A stretch of 64,000 nt of DNA from Jeotgalibaca ciconiae. Its GTDB lineage: Bacteria > Bacillota > Bacilli > Lactobacillales > Aerococcaceae. How positions within the stretch are numbered: position 1 is the first letter of the stretch; every line of letters starts with the position of its first letter. Positions 17,704 to 26,404 of this stretch are shown here, in pieces. The notes under the pieces are model-generated. The model was not told where the DNA came from, searched no databases, and was given only the letters and a program-made list of their open reading frames with translations. Position numbers and translations under genes: made by a program. Location: assembly GCF_003955755.1 (NCBI RefSeq), contig NZ_CP034465.1, positions 2,288,001-2,352,000 on the forward strand. Direction: 5' to 3'.

Positions 17704-17934
17704 ATGAAACCTTCACAATTATCTGCAATCATCCGACGACTCGAAGTGATGATGGAAGACAACGGAGAAATCGAAGTACGCCGTTTTGAAAAGGATGGAA
17801 ACGAGCGATGCGTTGTAAAATATAACCGAGATACTGAAACTTTTGAGTTAGAAGAACATGCAACAAATCAAACTTATCAATTTGATGACTTGGATTTAGT
17901 TGCAATTGAAATCTTTGAGCTTTTACAAGACTAA
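17704..17934 (+). CDS. ykuJ: YkuJ/DUF1797 family protein
   Basis: The 76-residue acidic soluble protein matches YkuJ of bacilli: N-terminal QLSAIIRRLEVMMED, central VVKYNRDTETFELEE and the conserved C-terminus YQFDDLDLVAIEIFELLQD. Structures are known for the family but no function is established. AAAGGGG precedes the ATG. It is monocistronic with a strong terminator. The match is from memory of family patterns. Confidence 0.75.
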   Translation: MKPSQLSAIIRRLEVMMEDNGEIEVRRFEKDGNERCVVKYNRDTETFELEEHATNQTYQFDDLDLVAIEIFELLQD

Positions 17935-17948
17935 GTTAAAACAGGTAT

Positions 17949-17998
17949 AGTAACAATCTCTAAGAAGAAAGTCTTTCTTGGAGGTTGTTACTTTTTTA
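17949..17998 (+). terminator. Terminator of ykuJ
   Basis: A long stem starts AGTAACAATCTC and ends GAGGTTGTTACT, with an inner AAGAA / TTCTT, and runs into TTTTTT. Confidence 0.88.
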
Positions 17999-18117
17999 TA
18001 GATTTACAAGAATGCGCTATCATGTAGTTTTCTAATCTTTTTTTAACTTTTGGGTAGAGAAATATCCTTTTATTCAGTATACTGATGAATAATAAATGAG
18101 TGATGGGAGAGACGACA

Positions 18118-19362
18118 TTGAAGGAAACAGTGAAAATAGGTTTATTAGGATTTGGAACAGTAGGCTATGGAGTCTATGAAATATTAAAAAATAACCAAGA
18201 AAAGTATCTACATTTAACACAAACAAAATTGGAAGTCAGTAAAATATTAGTCCATGATACGAAAGCTTTTCCCGAGGCTGTAGAGGCTGGAATGCCAATT
18301 ACTGATAATTTTAAAGAAATTATTGAAGATGAAAGTATTGAGATTGTCGTGGAAGTAATGGGTACAATTGAAACAGCAAGAGGATTTATTGTTGCTGCCC
18401 TAACAAATGGAAAACATGTTGTGACAGCCAATAAAGATTTATTAGCTGTTTACGGTGATGAATTATATGAATTAGCTGAAAAAAATGGAAGAGACCTTTA
18501 TTTTGAAGCTAGTGTTGCTGGAGGAATTCCAATTTTACGTGCTTTAAACGAGAGTTATATTGGAGATAATTTGCAAGAAGTTTTAGGAATCGTGAACGGA
18601 ACAACGAACTTTATGCTGACTAAAATGCAAGAAGAATCATACTCTTATGAAGAAGCACTTCGTTTAGCACAAGAACTCGGTTTTGCGGAAAGCGATCCTA
18701 CTGGTGATGTAGAAGGTCTGGACGCAGCGAGAAAAATGGTCATTTTGACTAAGTTAGCTTTTGGACAGAGCATTCGATTGGACGAGTTGGATACAAAAGG
18801 TATTTCTAACATTCTTTTAGAAGATTTTGAACTCGCGCAACAACTGGGCTATACAATCAAATTAATCGGCAGTGCGAAAGTAGAAGAGGGTAAATTAGCG
18901 GTAGAAGTTGCACCAATGCTTGTACCTTTAGACCATCCTCTATCGCATGTAAAAAATGAAAACAATGCTGTCTATGTGACAGGAGAGGCTGTAGGAGAAA
19001 CAATGATGTACGGACCAGGAGCGGGGAGAATGCCAACAGCGAACAGTGTTGTAGCAGATGTTCTGCAAATTGCCAAAAATATTAAAATAAATCAGACTGG
19101 AAAAGGATTGCCAGTGATTAATTCAGCTGTTCAATTAGGAACAGCAAATGTGCATTATGCAGATGTTTTACTGCGTTGTAAGCAGACGGAGAAAACGAAT
19201 GAGAAAGCTGTTTCTGAAATAAAAGCAGATATTCTAACTTCTAAAGAAGGTTCTATTTACTTGCATTTAAAAGAGATTCATTTAGATGAATTAAACAGAG
19301 TAATGGACCAATTGAGGAACAAAGCTTTTGTGGACATTGACGCACAGTACAAATCGATATAA
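18118..19362 (+). CDS. hom: Homoserine dehydrogenase
   Basis: This enzyme reduces aspartate semialdehyde to homoserine in the threonine/methionine branch. It shows the NAD(P) motif LLGFGTVGYGV, HVVTANKDLLA, the catalytic block EASVAGGIPILR, VNGTTNFMLTKM and DPTGDVEGLDAARKMVIL. A short C-terminal regulatory region (about 345-414) resembles an ACT domain. TTG at 18118 is chosen because GGGAGAG lies 8 nt upstream; the open frame extends to GTG 18100, but that start would include the ribosome site. It is followed 20 bp later by thrB. threonine synthase is not adjacent. Confidence 0.95.
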   Translation: MKETVKIGLLGFGTVGYGVYEILKNNQEKYLHLTQTKLEVSKILVHDTKAFPEAVEAGMPITDNFKEIIEDESIEIVVEVMGTIETARGFIVAALTNGKHVVTANKDLLAVYGDELYELAEKNGRDLYFEASVAGGIPILRALNESYIGDNLQEVLGIVNGTTNFMLTKMQEESYSYEEALRLAQELGFAESDPTGDVEGLDAARKMVILTKLAFGQSIRLDELDTKGISNILLEDFELAQQLGYTIKLIGSAKVEEGKLAVEVAPMLVPLDHPLSHVKNENNAVYVTGEAVGETMMYGPGAGRMPTANSVVADVLQIAKNIKINQTGKGLPVINSAVQLGTANVHYADVLLRCKQTEKTNEKAVSEIKADILTSKEGSIYLHLKEIHLDELNRVMDQLRNKAFVDIDAQYKSI

Positions 19363-19382
19363 GTGAATGAAGGAGTTTCTAT

Positions 19383-20249
19383 ATGACTGTTATTAAAGTA
19401 CCTGCTACATCGGCAAATTTAGGGCCAGGATTTGATTCAATTGGAATAGCCGTTTCTTTATACTTGGAGTTGGAGATTGTTGAACAAGCTGCAGAATGGT
19501 TTATTGAACATTCCGTTGGAGAGTCGATTCCTTCTGATGAGAAAAATCTGATTATTCAAACTGCTTTAGAAGTAGCCGATGATTTGACTCCACATCATGT
19601 GAAAATGCGCTCTGATATTCCACCAGCACGAGGTTTAGGAAGTAGTTCGGCGGCAATAGTTGCAGGGATTGAACTTGCCAACCATCTGGCTGGACTAAAT
19701 TTATCTGAGGATGAGAAAGTTCAAATAGCAACTAGAATAGAAGGTCATCCTGATAATGTTATGCCAGCTATTGCGGGAAATTTAACTTTCGGAACGATAA
19801 TTGATAGTAATGTCATCTGGACAAAAGTTCCTTTCCCAAAGACCCGTTTAATTGTTACGGTACCTTCAAGAGAATTATTGACTAGTGAGAGCCGGGCGGT
19901 AATGCCTAAGAATCTCTCCTTGCAAGAAGCAATTAAAGGCAGCAGCATTGCGAATGTTATGGTTTCAGCTTTACATTTAGGCGACATTGATACAGCGGGG
20001 AAATTAATGGAGGAAGATGTTTTTCATGAACCCTATCGTGAGTCGCTGATTCCTGAATTAACAAAAATCCGTGAAATTACTCATGAAGAAGGTGGGTATG
20101 GAACGTATCTGAGTGGAGCAGGAACAACGGTAATGACGTTAGCAAAAGAAGAAGTTTCTGAAAATATTTTAAATAGAATTCAATCAGAGTTTCCAGATTG
20201 TGATGTGTTCCTAACAACAATTGATACAATGGGATCTCGAGTAGAATAA
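19383..20249 (+). CDS. thrB: Homoserine kinase
   Basis: The 288-residue GHMP kinase phosphorylates homoserine for threonine synthesis. The N-terminal block is VPATSANLGPGFDSIG. The ATP-binding GHMP loop is PPARGLGSSSAAIVAG. A conserved EGHPDNV and a C-terminal YLSGAGTTVM glycine loop follow. AAGGAG sits just upstream of the start. It is the second gene of the hom-thrB operon, ended by the terminator at 20251. Confidence 0.97.
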   Translation: MTVIKVPATSANLGPGFDSIGIAVSLYLELEIVEQAAEWFIEHSVGESIPSDEKNLIIQTALEVADDLTPHHVKMRSDIPPARGLGSSSAAIVAGIELANHLAGLNLSEDEKVQIATRIEGHPDNVMPAIAGNLTFGTIIDSNVIWTKVPFPKTRLIVTVPSRELLTSESRAVMPKNLSLQEAIKGSSIANVMVSALHLGDIDTAGKLMEEDVFHEPYRESLIPELTKIREITHEEGGYGTYLSGAGTTVMTLAKEEVSENILNRIQSEFPDCDVFLTTIDTMGSRVE

Positions 20250-20250
20250 A

Positions 20251-20282
20251 AAGGGGCGGTTCATAGTGAACCGCTCTTTTTA
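20251..20282 (+). terminator. Terminator of hom-thrB
   Basis: GGGGCGGTTC / GAACCGCTC with a short loop is followed by TTTTTAT. Confidence 0.88.
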
Positions 20283-20328
20283 TGGATTAGAATTTTTATA
20301 ATGTTTTTGTCGTTATTGTCTTACGACC

Positions 20329-20520
20329 AAGTTCAACTTGATGGGGCAGGAAAGTTGAACTTTACGAGAATTCTCCCGCATTCCATCGCACTCTGTTCGA
20401 AAGGTGTTCTGAAATGCAGAAGTGAGACCACTTCGCGAATAAAGCTCAGACGGTCTTTGACCATCTTCCGCTTTTTCGTTCCAGTGCTTCACTTCTTCCC
20501 GCATTTCATCGCACTCTGTT
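20329..20520 (+). repeat. Dispersed repeat related to the 119-bp tandem block, two diverged units
   Basis: It opens with an inverted repeat AAGTTCAACT / AGTTGAACTT (about 20329-20362). Then two units of CCCGCATT(T/C)CATCGCACTCT occur at 20375-20397 and 20498-20520, spaced 123 bp. The same motif recurs in 3919-4217. Minus-strand translation gives the repeated peptide TECDEMREE / TECDGMREN, but codon context, start signals and partner copies do not support a gene. Confidence 0.65.
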
Positions 20521-20602
20521 ATTTTCTTGTATTTCTTTGCTATTCTTATATAATTAAGGTAAAATGATGTGTTCATATTCAATAAAATAACAGAGTATGA
20601 GG

Positions 20603-20631
20603 TTGGATGTGGCTTCAAATAGTTGTATAAT
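20603..20631 (+). promoter_or_regulatory. Promoter of the yqeG operon
   Basis: -35 TTGGAT (20603-20608), 17-bp spacer, -10 TATAAT (20626-20631). It lies about 60 nt before yqeG and no other promoter is apparent until 26348. Confidence 0.75.
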
Positions 20632-20689
20632 TTTTGAGCCAAGTATCTTTTTTGTCCCAAACCTCTTCTTTTTATGAGAAGGAGTCAAT

Positions 20690-21217
20690 ATGTTTAAAAA
20701 GTTTAAGCCCGTATGGATGGTGGAGAGTGTTTATCAAGTCTCTGCTGAACAATTAGCAAAACATCAGATAAAAGCGGTGTTTTGTGATTTAGATAATACA
20801 TTGATCGCTTGGAATAATCCGGGAGGAACGGAAGAACTGCTTGCTTGGATAGAAGAAATGAAGCTAAATGATATTCCAGTAACGATTATTTCAAATAACA
20901 GCGGTGACCGTGTGCAGAAAGTCGCTGAGCATTTGAAACTTCATTATATTCCAAGGGCATTAAAACCTTTGAAAAAAGGCTACCTTCAAGCAGCTGAACA
21001 AATAGGGGTGCCGCTTGAAGATTGTGTAATGATTGGAGATCAGTTGATTACAGATATTTTCGGTGCGAATCGAATCGGTCTTCGAACGATTTTGGTCATT
21101 CCTATATTGAATTCAGATGCGTGGAATACCCGTATTAATCGTTTTTTTGAACGAATAATCATGAAAAAACTACTTAAAGATGATCCAAATATGAGATGGA
21201 GGAAACGACTTGAATAG
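20690..21217 (+). CDS. yqeG: YqeG family HAD-IIIA phosphatase
   Basis: The 175-residue HAD-superfamily hydrolase has motif I FCDLDNTLIAW (nucleophile Asp), motif II TIISNNSGDR, a motif III lysine region RALKPLKKGY and motif IV MIGDQLITDIFGANRIGL. YqeG proteins are near-universally the first gene of this cluster in Firmicutes; the substrate is unsettled. GAAGGAG precedes the start. It overlaps yqeH by 8 bp. Confidence 0.93.
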   Translation: MFKKFKPVWMVESVYQVSAEQLAKHQIKAVFCDLDNTLIAWNNPGGTEELLAWIEEMKLNDIPVTIISNNSGDRVQKVAEHLKLHYIPRALKPLKKGYLQAAEQIGVPLEDCVMIGDQLITDIFGANRIGLRTILVIPILNSDAWNTRINRFFERIIMKKLLKDDPNMRWRKRLE

Positions 21218-22349
21218 AGAGAATATCCAAGAATTAGGTAATGAAGAATTGTATTGTATTGGATGCGGTGCTCAAATTCAAACAGAAAATAAAAATGAGC
21301 GAGGCTATACGCCTCCAAGTGCTCTGAAAAAAGGACAAGAAACCGGAGAGTTATACTGCCAAAGGTGTTTCCGATTGCGCCACTATAACCAATTAGAAAA
21401 AGTTTCAGCTACGGATGATGAGTTCTTGGCAATGCTGAGTCAAATTGGGGAGCAAGATGTTCTGGTAGTAAATGTTGTAGACATTTTTGATATGTACGGG
21501 AGTATGATTCCCGGCTTGCATCGTTTTGTAGGATCGAACCCTGTTTTAATGATAGGGAACAAAGTTGACGTACTGCCGAGATCCATTAAACATTCCCGTG
21601 TCAAACACTGGATGTTGCAGCAAGCGCATCAAGCTGGATTACGTCCCTTTGATGTTGCGCTTGTAAGCGGGAAAAAAGCGACACAGATTGATGAGTTATT
21701 AGAGCTGATTGAACAGCATCGTAATGGCCGTGATGTCTATGTTGTCGGGGTTACGAATGTTGGAAAATCCACTATTATGAATCAAATTATTCGAGCAGCA
21801 ACTGGAAATAAAGAAGATATCATTACTACTTCGCGTTTTCCGGGAACGACCTTGGATTTGATTCGTATTCCTTTAGATGATGGTGCAGCCCTAATTGATA
21901 CACCAGGAATTATTCACCGTCACCAAATGGCTCATGTACTAACGGCAAATGATTTAAATATCGTTTCGCCGCAGAAGGAAATGAAGCCTGTCACTTTCCA
22001 ATTGAACCCCGAGCAAACGTTGTTTATGGGAGCTGTCGCACGTTTTGACTTCGTTGAGGGAAATCGGTCATCCTTTACTTGCTACTTTGCAAATGAGCTG
22101 AAAATCCACCGTACGAAGCTTGAAAAGGCAACTGACTTTTATGAGAAACACAAAGGTGGATTACTACAACCGCCAAACGAAAAAGATATCAATGATTTTC
22201 CACCGCTTGTTAGAAAAGAATTTAACGTAAAAGAACCATCGGATATCGTTTTCTCAGGGCTGGGCTGGGTAGCAGTCCAAAATCCGGGGAAAGTTGCTGC
22301 ATGGGTTCCTGAAGGCGTTGACGTCGTTATCAGACAACAAATTATATAG
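21210..22349 (+). CDS. yqeH: Ribosome biogenesis GTPase YqeH
   Basis: The 379-residue circularly permuted GTPase is needed for 30S subunit assembly. An N-terminal zinc finger has CIGCG and, downstream, YCQRCFRLRHYN. The GTPase motifs occur in permuted order: G4 GNKVDVLP, G5-like LVSGKKA, then G1 GVTNVGKST, switch I FPGTTLD and G3 DTPGI. A C-terminal RNA-binding region follows. The start overlaps the yqeG end. GGAGG is located in the yqeG tail. Confidence 0.96.
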   Translation: MNRENIQELGNEELYCIGCGAQIQTENKNERGYTPPSALKKGQETGELYCQRCFRLRHYNQLEKVSATDDEFLAMLSQIGEQDVLVVNVVDIFDMYGSMIPGLHRFVGSNPVLMIGNKVDVLPRSIKHSRVKHWMLQQAHQAGLRPFDVALVSGKKATQIDELLELIEQHRNGRDVYVVGVTNVGKSTIMNQIIRAATGNKEDIITTSRFPGTTLDLIRIPLDDGAALIDTPGIIHRHQMAHVLTANDLNIVSPQKEMKPVTFQLNPEQTLFMGAVARFDFVEGNRSSFTCYFANELKIHRTKLEKATDFYEKHKGGLLQPPNEKDINDFPPLVRKEFNVKEPSDIVFSGLGWVAVQNPGKVAAWVPEGVDVVIRQQII

Positions 22350-22364
22350 AGGAAGAGGTTCATA

Positions 22365-22676
22365 ATGGAATTAAGAGGAAAGCAAAAACAATTTTTGAAG
22401 AAAGAAGCACATCACTTACAACCAATTTTTCAAATTGGAAAAGGTGGTTTGTCAGATGAAATTATTAAACAAATTGATGAGGCCTTAGAAAAAAGAGAAT
22501 TGATCAAAATTAATTTACTGCAAAATACAGACGAAGTACCAGCTGACGTTGCTGCTGAAGTCGCTGATCGTATTGGTGCGGTCGTTGTACAACAAATCGG
22601 TAAAACAATCATCTTTTTCCGTGAGTCATCAAAAGAAAAAAATCAACGAATTTCTGAATTAGTAAAAAGAATTTAA
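22365..22676 (+). CDS. yhbY: YhbY family RNA-binding (CRM domain) protein
   Basis: The 103-residue CRM-domain protein associates with pre-50S ribosomal particles in its family. It starts LRGKQKQFLKKEAHHLQPIF, then the conserved IGKGGLSDEIIKQIDEAL loop containing the GxxG RNA-contact motif. Later LIKINLL and IGAVVVQQIGKTIIFFR complete the fold. It lies 15 bp after yqeH with AGAGGAAGAGG upstream. In Bacillus this gene is yqeI at the same place. Confidence 0.95.
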   Translation: MELRGKQKQFLKKEAHHLQPIFQIGKGGLSDEIIKQIDEALEKRELIKINLLQNTDEVPADVAAEVADRIGAVVVQQIGKTIIFFRESSKEKNQRISELVKRI

Positions 22677-22712
22677 TCTTATTTTCTTGCAAGAAAGGTG
22701 GAATAGGAAGTT

Positions 22713-23366
22713 ATGGTCAAATTGTTTGATGTTCAATTTTTAACGGATATTATTGTGGTTGAAGAAACGAAACCCGAAGAAATGATTTCTGGCCGAAAAC
22801 GGGTAGGAATTATTGGTGGAACTTTCAATCCTCCGCATTTAGGACATTTGATCATTGCCCAACAAGTTGGGCAGCAACTTGCTTTGGATAAAGTCTATTT
22901 TATGCCCGATGCTGAACCGCCTCATGTGGATGAAAAGCCATTTATTGAAGGGGAACATCGCGCACAAATGGTGAAACGCTCGATTGAAGGAAATGATTTG
23001 TTTGAGATTGAGACGATAGAATTAGAACGGGGCGGCAAGAGTTACACAATCGATACGATGAAGCAGTTGATAGAAGAAAATCCCGATACGGATTACTATT
23101 TTATTATCGGCGGCGACATGGTGGAGTATTTACCGAAATGGGAAAGAATTGATGAGTTAGTATCGTTGGTGCATTTTGTAGGAGTGGTGCGCCCAGGGTA
23201 TCCTAACCACAGTCCTTATCCAATCATCTGGGTGGATGCTCCAAAGATTGATATCAGCTCAACAAAAATAAGAAGTATGGTAAAGTCTGGACGGTCGTTA
23301 CGGTACATTGTTCCCGAAAGTGTAGAGCAATATATTAAGGAAGAAGGGCTTTATCTTGATGAATGA
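22713..23366 (+). CDS. nadD: Nicotinate-nucleotide adenylyltransferase
   Basis: The 217-residue enzyme makes deamido-NAD from nicotinate mononucleotide and ATP. The nucleotidyltransferase signature GGTFNPPHLGHL begins near residue 35, and the C-terminal SSTKIRSMVKSGRS is the ISSTxIR motif. The first ~30 residues form an extension before the Rossmann core, as seen in other lactic acid bacterial NadD proteins as I recall them; AAGGTGGAATAGGAAG before ATG 22713 supports this start. It overlaps yqeK by 8 bp. Confidence 0.95.
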   Translation: MVKLFDVQFLTDIIVVEETKPEEMISGRKRVGIIGGTFNPPHLGHLIIAQQVGQQLALDKVYFMPDAEPPHVDEKPFIEGEHRAQMVKRSIEGNDLFEIETIELERGGKSYTIDTMKQLIEENPDTDYYFIIGGDMVEYLPKWERIDELVSLVHFVGVVRPGYPNHSPYPIIWVDAPKIDISSTKIRSMVKSGRSLRYIVPESVEQYIKEEGLYLDE

Positions 23367-23958
23367 TAAAAATATGCTTTATTCCAACCACTATACAGGC
23401 TGGTCTCGAGAAGCTATCTTAAAGGAAGTTCAAACAAAAATCACTCCTGCTCGCTATGAGCATATACTGCGAGTAGAAAGCTGTGCCATTGCTTTAGCCG
23501 AGAAGTATGGAGCTGATAAAGAAGCTTGCAGTCTTGCTGCTATTTTACATGATTATGCGAAAGATGTTGATAAAGACACCATTAAACGATTGGTTGATAA
23601 TGGAGATTTACAAGCAGAATTACTGGAGTATGGTAGTCAAATTTGGCATGGGCCTGCAGGCTCTTACTATGCAGAGAAGACGTTTGGTATTGTAGATGCA
23701 GCTATTCTATCTGCGATTTCTCAACATACAATTGGCGGCAGGGAGATGACTTTGCTCAGCAAGATTCTATTCATTGCTGATTATGTAGAAGAAGGACGAA
23801 CTTTTCCAGGAGTCGAGGAAGCGCGCGAACTAGCTTTTGAAGATTTGAATCAAGCAGTTATCTATAAAATTACCCAAACGCTCATCCACTTGGTACAAAA
23901 GCGGGTAAAAATCTATCCAGAAACTCTTTTTGTATACAATGCATGGATAAACAAATAG
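23359..23958 (+). CDS. yqeK: HD-domain hydrolase YqeK (diadenosine tetraphosphatase family)
   Basis: The protein has about 199 residues. It carries an HD metal-binding set: H in YEHILRVESCA, HDYAKD (the HD pair), H in IWHGPAGSYYA and D in ILFIADYVEEGR. Family members hydrolyse Ap4A symmetrically. ATG 23359 lies inside the nadD end and is preferred over an in-frame TTG three bases earlier. The downstream gene rsfS starts after a 14-bp gap with its own strong ribosome site. Confidence 0.92.
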   Translation: MNDKNMLYSNHYTGWSREAILKEVQTKITPARYEHILRVESCAIALAEKYGADKEACSLAAILHDYAKDVDKDTIKRLVDNGDLQAELLEYGSQIWHGPAGSYYAEKTFGIVDAAILSAISQHTIGGREMTLLSKILFIADYVEEGRTFPGVEEARELAFEDLNQAVIYKITQTLIHLVQKRVKIYPETLFVYNAWINK

Positions 23959-23972
23959 GAGGAAACAATATT

Positions 23973-24329
23973 TTGAATAGTGAAGAAATTTTAGAAGTTG
24001 TCGTAAAAGCGGCGGATGATAAATTAGCAGAAGATATTATGGTGTTAGATGTACGCGGATTGACATCTCTTGGGGATTATTTCGTTGTAATGAATGGCCG
24101 AAACGAACGTCAAATGGGAGCAATCATCGATGGAATAGTTGAAGCTGCTCATAAAAACAAAATTGCTATTAAAAACCAAGAAGGAAAAGATTCAGGAAGT
24201 TGGACATTGTTAGATTTAACAGATGTTATTGTTCATGTATTCAGTTCCAGTGACCGTTCTTATTATAACTTGGAAAAACTTTGGAGCGATGCACCACTTG
24301 TTGATATCAGCGGTATGGTAAGTGAATAA
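23973..24329 (+). CDS. rsfS: Ribosomal silencing factor RsfS
   Basis: The protein has about 118 residues. It shows VKAADDKLAEDIMVLDVRGL, DYFVVMNGRNERQM, the GSWTLLDLTDVIVHVF core and the C-terminal YYNLEKLWSDAP. RsfS binds L14 and blocks subunit joining. TTG at 23973 is selected because AGGAGG ends 9 nt upstream; the open frame begins 30 nt earlier inside yqeK, without a ribosome site. It overlaps the next gene by one base. Confidence 0.95.
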   Translation: MNSEEILEVVVKAADDKLAEDIMVLDVRGLTSLGDYFVVMNGRNERQMGAIIDGIVEAAHKNKIAIKNQEGKDSGSWTLLDLTDVIVHVFSSSDRSYYNLEKLWSDAPLVDISGMVSE

Positions 24330-25075
24330 TGAGTTATCAAATTTTTTCTAATTTTTATGATAAAGTAATGGATCAATCTGTATACGATGACTGGTTGTCA
24401 TTTGTTCGGCAATATCAAGCAAAATATCATGGAGAAAGACAATCCTTGGAAATTTTGGAGTTAGCTTGCGGCACTGGTATTATTGCTACAAAGTTGGCTG
24501 AAAAAGGACATACGGTAACTGGTTTTGATTTGTCTGATGATATGCTATCATTAGCTTATGACCGTATGGGACAAAAGGATGTAACCATTCAGTTGATGCA
24601 GGGAGATATGCGTGATTTACCGTTCATCCAGAACTTTGATATGGTCACTTGTTTTTCGGACTCCTTGTGCTATTTACATGAGGAAGAAGAATTGCTGCAA
24701 GTATTCCAGGGTGTGCATGCAAACCTTTGTATGGGTGGGACATTTTTATTTGATGTCCATTCGTTGTATCAAATGAATGAAATATTCCCGGGATATCAAT
24801 ATATCTATCAAGAAGAAGAGGAAGTTTTCTTATGGGAAAGTTTCCTTGGCGAACAAGAAAATTCTGTGGAGCATGTTTTAACGTTTTTTGTTGAAGAAGC
24901 AGACGGTCGTTATGAACGAATGCAAGAAGTCCATGAAGAACGTTCTTTCTCAATAGATGTTTACCAAAGATTGTTAAAGAAAGCTGGTTTTACTAGCGTA
25001 GAAGTAAAAGCTGACTTTGGCAAAGAGGAAGTAACTGAAACTACGACCCGCTGGTTTTTTGTGGCGAGAAAGTAA
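24329..25075 (+). CDS. yqeM: Class I SAM-dependent methyltransferase (YqeM-like)
   Basis: The 248-residue Rossmann methyltransferase has motif I ILELACGTGIIATKLA, motif II VTGFDLSDDMLSLA, a motif-III-like LMQGDMRDLPF and MVTCFSDSLCYLHEEE. Position after rsfS matches yqeM of Bacillus. The substrate is unknown. The start codon overlaps the rsfS stop (A shared), so translation is coupled. YqeM is a positional name. Confidence 0.88.
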   Translation: MSYQIFSNFYDKVMDQSVYDDWLSFVRQYQAKYHGERQSLEILELACGTGIIATKLAEKGHTVTGFDLSDDMLSLAYDRMGQKDVTIQLMQGDMRDLPFIQNFDMVTCFSDSLCYLHEEEELLQVFQGVHANLCMGGTFLFDVHSLYQMNEIFPGYQYIYQEEEEVFLWESFLGEQENSVEHVLTFFVEEADGRYERMQEVHEERSFSIDVYQRLLKKAGFTSVEVKADFGKEEVTETTTRWFFVARK

Positions 25076-25104
25076 ACTTGTGAGGATAGGAAGAAGGCGG
25101 TTGT

Positions 25105-26307
25105 ATGAGAAGTTGCGGTATTATTGCGGAGTATAATCCTTTTCATAATGGTCATGCTTATCAGATACAAGAGGCACGCAAGAAAACAAGCAGCGATGTA
25201 ATGATTGTGGTCATGAGTGGAAATTTCACTCAAAGAGGAGAACCTGCGATTGCAGACAAATGGTTACGAGCGGAAACAGCTTTAGAAAACGGTGCCGATT
25301 TGGTCGTTGAACAATCTGTTTTAGGAAGTGTTCAATCAACCGATCTATTCGCAAAAGCAGGCATTCGTTTATTACAGGAGCTTGATTGTGATTATTTTTC
25401 TTTTGGAGCAGAAGAAGGAACAACGGAAGAGTTTATTCGGGTAACCGACGTCTTGCTTGAAAAGGAAAAACAAATTGATAGCATCTTTCAAAATTTCCGG
25501 AATGATGGTCGCAACTATGCGTCACAGATGACGGATGCAATTGAGAGTGTTTTAGGACAACGTTTTTTGTTTCCAGCTTTTTGGGGAGCAAACAGCCAGC
25601 TTGGAATCAGCTATATGAAAGAAAACCAGCTGTATCCTCAACCCATGAAACCAATTGTTATCCAACGTAAGGGAGCGAATCATCAAGAAGCGATAAATAA
25701 AGAAGCGATAAATAAAGAAGCTTCTTTTGCAAGTGGAACAGCCATTCGGCAATTACTTACTTCAAAGGATTCTTCTGAGGATATCTCAAGATGGATTCCA
25801 GCTTCAAGCGCAGATAAACTGTTAGAATTAGAGCCGGTTGCTTGGGAAGCATATTGGCCCTTTCTGCGATATCGTTTGTTAGTGGAGAGCCTAGAGAATC
25901 TTCGTTTGATTTATCAAATGGAAGAGGGCATCGAATACCGTCTAAAGAAATTTGCTTCTATCGCTACTTCTTATCAAAATTTTATTGAACTTGTAAAAAA
26001 CAAACGGTGGTCTTGGGTAAGGTTACAAAGGTTGTCTATATATGTGTTATTGAATATTCAAAGGCAAGATATATCCATTTTCTTTGACAATGAACCGGCT
26101 GTGCGGGTTCTAGGATTCACGGAAAAAGGAAGAGAATATTTACGCATGTTGAAAAAAGAAAAAGAACGGATGTTTTATACAAATATTTCCCAAAAAAATC
26201 GTAATGAATTATCAATAGAAATTCAGTCCGACCAAATTTATCAATTTGGCTTGGGGTTAAAGCAGTCTGAACAAAATTATACCCGTACACCAATTGTCAA
26301 AAGTTAG
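25105..26307 (+). CDS. tmcAL: tRNA(Met) cytidine acetate ligase (YlbM family)
   Basis: The 400-residue nucleotidyltransferase-like enzyme uses ATP and acetate to acetylate the wobble cytidine of elongator tRNA-Met. The N-terminal GIIAEYNPFHNGHAYQI carries the HxGH-type motif. VVMSGNFTQRGEPAI, KWLRAETALENGADLVVE and FFSFGAEEGT follow. Around residue 193-203 an exact 15-bp duplication encodes EAINKEAINKEA, a small expansion between conserved blocks. AGGAAGAAGG precedes the start. It is the last gene of the cluster; a new promoter follows. Confidence 0.93.
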   Translation: MRSCGIIAEYNPFHNGHAYQIQEARKKTSSDVMIVVMSGNFTQRGEPAIADKWLRAETALENGADLVVEQSVLGSVQSTDLFAKAGIRLLQELDCDYFSFGAEEGTTEEFIRVTDVLLEKEKQIDSIFQNFRNDGRNYASQMTDAIESVLGQRFLFPAFWGANSQLGISYMKENQLYPQPMKPIVIQRKGANHQEAINKEAINKEASFASGTAIRQLLTSKDSSEDISRWIPASSADKLLELEPVAWEAYWPFLRYRLLVESLENLRLIYQMEEGIEYRLKKFASIATSYQNFIELVKNKRWSWVRLQRLSIYVLLNIQRQDISIFFDNEPAVRVLGFTEKGREYLRMLKKEKERMFYTNISQKNRNELSIEIQSDQIYQFGLGLKQSEQNYTRTPIVKS

Positions 26308-26347
26308 TAAATTAAAAACTTTTCTATAGCATGTAAAGGAAAATACA

Positions 26348-26376
26348 TTGACAAACAATTTTTTCACTAGTATAAT
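26348..26376 (+). promoter_or_regulatory. Promoter of yceD-rpmF
   Basis: This is a perfect consensus: -35 TTGACA (26348-26353), 17 bp, -10 TATAAT (26371-26376). The TTG of the -35 also opens an in-frame ORF extension, which is therefore not translated. Confidence 0.93.
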
Positions 26377-26404
26377 TCAATTTGTTATTTTAGGGGTGAA
26401 GGAA

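Noticed and set aside
20313-20660. 115-residue minus-strand ORF with repeated TECDEMREE-like peptide
   Set aside because: It crosses the dispersed repeat, the inverted repeat and the yqeG promoter; no ribosome site was found.
26348-26404. Earlier TTG start for yceD
   Set aside because: This segment contains a perfect TTGACA-17-TATAAT promoter and the ribosome site precedes ATG 26405.
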